Shown here: one piece after another, positions 5,160 to 5,858 of the stretch
How the letters are laid out: every line of letters begins with the position of its first letter
How positions within the stretch are numbered: position 1 is the stretch's first letter
Assembly (NCBI GenBank): GCA_963169155.1
Contig: CAUJGI010000199.1
Location: 1 to 5,858 of the forward strand
Length of the DNA stretch: 5,858 bases
Source of the DNA: Chloroflexota bacterium
Lineage (GTDB): Bacteria > Chloroflexota > Anaerolineae > Promineifilales > Promineifilaceae
Direction: 5' to 3'
Translations under genes and position numbers: made by a program
The notes under the pieces: generated by a model
Databases searched by the model: none
Seen by the model: the letters and a program-made list of their open reading frames with translations, nothing else
What the model was told of the DNA's origin: nothing

Positions 5160-5858
5160 TCAGGCCAGCGGCAGGGTAAAGTTAAAACGCGCGCCGCCGG
5201 AAGGAGCATCATCGACCCAGATACGGCCGTTGTGCGCCTCTACCGCCAACCGGCAAAAAGCCAGGCCTAAACCCAGCCCCTTGGCATGGCTGTCCTTGGT
5301 GGCGATGCGCTCAAACTTTTCAAAAATCGATTCCCGGTACTGCTTGGGAATACCTCTCCCCTGATCGCTGACAGAAATCAATACCCGGTCGCTTTCGGGT
5401 TGCAGCTGACCAAGTACCGTGATCGTCTGATCTTCTGAGCTGTATTTCAAAGCATTGTTGATGAGGTTCACCAACACCCGGCGAATCATATCTTCTTCCA
5501 CGTACACATGTGGCAGGTTTGGCGGCAGGCAGTTGGCCAGCCGCACCCGGCGCTGGTCAAAGTTGGGCTGCTCAATCTCGTACACTTCTTGCAAAAGCAA
5601 GTTCAAATCCACGCGGGTTTGTTCGGTGATGGGCTGCCCGGCTTCCAGGCGATTGATGTCTAACAAGGAGCGAATCAACGTTTCCAGGCGGCGGCTGCTG
5701 CGCCGGGCGATGTCTAGCATGGCATACAGCGGCGAGTTGGCCGATTCCGGCGGGATTTCATAGGCCAGCAGTTCCAGGCTGGAGATGACATTACCCAGCG
5801 GACTTTGCAGGTCGTGGAACAGCATGGCGGTGAGGTCTTCCCGCATTTTTTCCAGTTC
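5160..5858 (-). CDS. Sensor histidine kinase, catalytic core (cut by right edge)
   Basis: The frame is open at the right edge, so the 232 residues seen are the C-terminal part; the sensor region is outside. The visible order is typical: HisKA with the phospho-acceptor His15 in FHDLQSPLGNV, a second dimerisation helix ending in LLDINRLEAG (about 65-74), and an HATPase domain with N-box NLINNALKYS (131-140), G1 box SDQGRGIP (164-171), F-box FEKFER and G2 box GLGLGLAFCR. All residues needed for ATP binding and autophosphorylation are present. The internal ATG at 5846 is not the start, because ELEK precedes it in frame and the H-box helix is already running. No response regulator is in the window; the partner could lie upstream. 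A 156-base spacer separates it from the editing protein, so a shared function is not implied. Confidence 0.92.
   Translation of the reverse strand, partial: ELEKMREDLTAMLFHDLQSPLGNVISSLELLAYEIPPESANSPLYAMLDIARRSSRRLETLIRSLLDINRLEAGQPITEQTRVDLNLLLQEVYEIEQPNFDQRRVRLANCLPPNLPHVYVEEDMIRRVLVNLINNALKYSSEDQTITVLGQLQPESDRVLISVSDQGRGIPKQYRESIFEKFERIATKDSHAKGLGLGLAFCRLAVEAHNGRIWVDDAPSGGARFNFTLPLA

Larger units (their letters stand above)
56..5230. repeat. Dispersed palindrome ACGGCCGT, 13 perfect copies (HIP-like)
   Basis: Perfect copies start at 56, 137, 603, 644, 1329, 3113, 3215, 3871, 4011, 4093, 4909, 5102 and 5223. Five of them (644, 1329, 3113, 4909, 5102) extend to the 10-base palindrome AACGGCCGTT. 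One-mismatch forms at 250, 2167, 2513, 3427 and 3506 are fewer than the perfect copies, so the exact octamer is the favoured unit. Twelve copies are in genes: nine read Thr-Ala-Val, two Asn-Gly-Arg and one Arg-Arg-Pro, and one is intergenic. Because all three phases occur, protein sequence alone does not explain the excess. The gap from 1337 to 3112 has no perfect copy. Confidence 0.85.

Noticed and set aside
5844..5846. ATG 5846 as the start of the histidine kinase
   Set aside because: The frame is open through the right edge and the residues before it (ELEK) continue the H-box helix, so this is an internal methionine.
1..5858. Frequent CAGCTG hexamer
   Set aside because: Its copies mostly encode Gln-Leu with the preferred GC-ending codons in one phase, so ordinary codon use explains it, unlike ACGGCCGT.

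Overview
The window is a gene-dense, GC-rich bacterial chromosome segment in which all seven protein genes lie on the minus strand, so transcription runs from right to left. Protein style (PAS/GAF-type sensor kinase core, CRP-like regulator without cysteines, GT-C membrane glycosyltransferase with an HPDE motif, alanyl-tRNA editing protein with a DHHA1 tail) and base composition suggest an uncultured Chloroflexota, perhaps Anaerolineae-like. This is an inference from style only; no rRNA or other taxonomic marker is present.

Layout in transcription order: (1) 5858-5160, the C-terminal catalytic core of a sensor histidine kinase, cut by the right edge; (2) 5003-3777, a stand-alone AlaX-L-type alanyl-tRNA editing protein; (3) 3762-2911, a metallo-beta-lactamase-fold protein 14 bases downstream, almost certainly in the same operon, with most metal-binding histidines replaced; (4) 2814-2101, a CRP/FNR-family regulator with an intact cyclic-nucleotide cassette; (5) 2005-1181, a calcineurin-like metallophosphoesterase resembling the actinobacterial PptH (Rv2795c) group; (6) 1159-848, a small three-helix membrane protein 21 bases downstream; (7) 684-1, the N-terminal 228 residues of a GT-C/GT39-like glycosyltransferase, cut by the left edge. 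No gap exceeds about 165 bases.

No single pathway joins these genes. The credible functional units are the editing protein plus MBL-fold protein, and the phosphoesterase plus small membrane protein.

The most striking content is not a gene. The perfect palindrome ACGGCCGT occurs 13 times in 5.86 kb (about 0.1 expected at equal base frequencies). It falls in all three reading phases and once between genes. This looks like a highly iterated palindrome analogous to cyanobacterial HIP1 but with a different sequence. A second element, 13 exact-length heptamers at 2012-2102, fills the gap between the regulator and the phosphoesterase and folds back on itself, recalling cyanobacterial heptameric STRR repeats.
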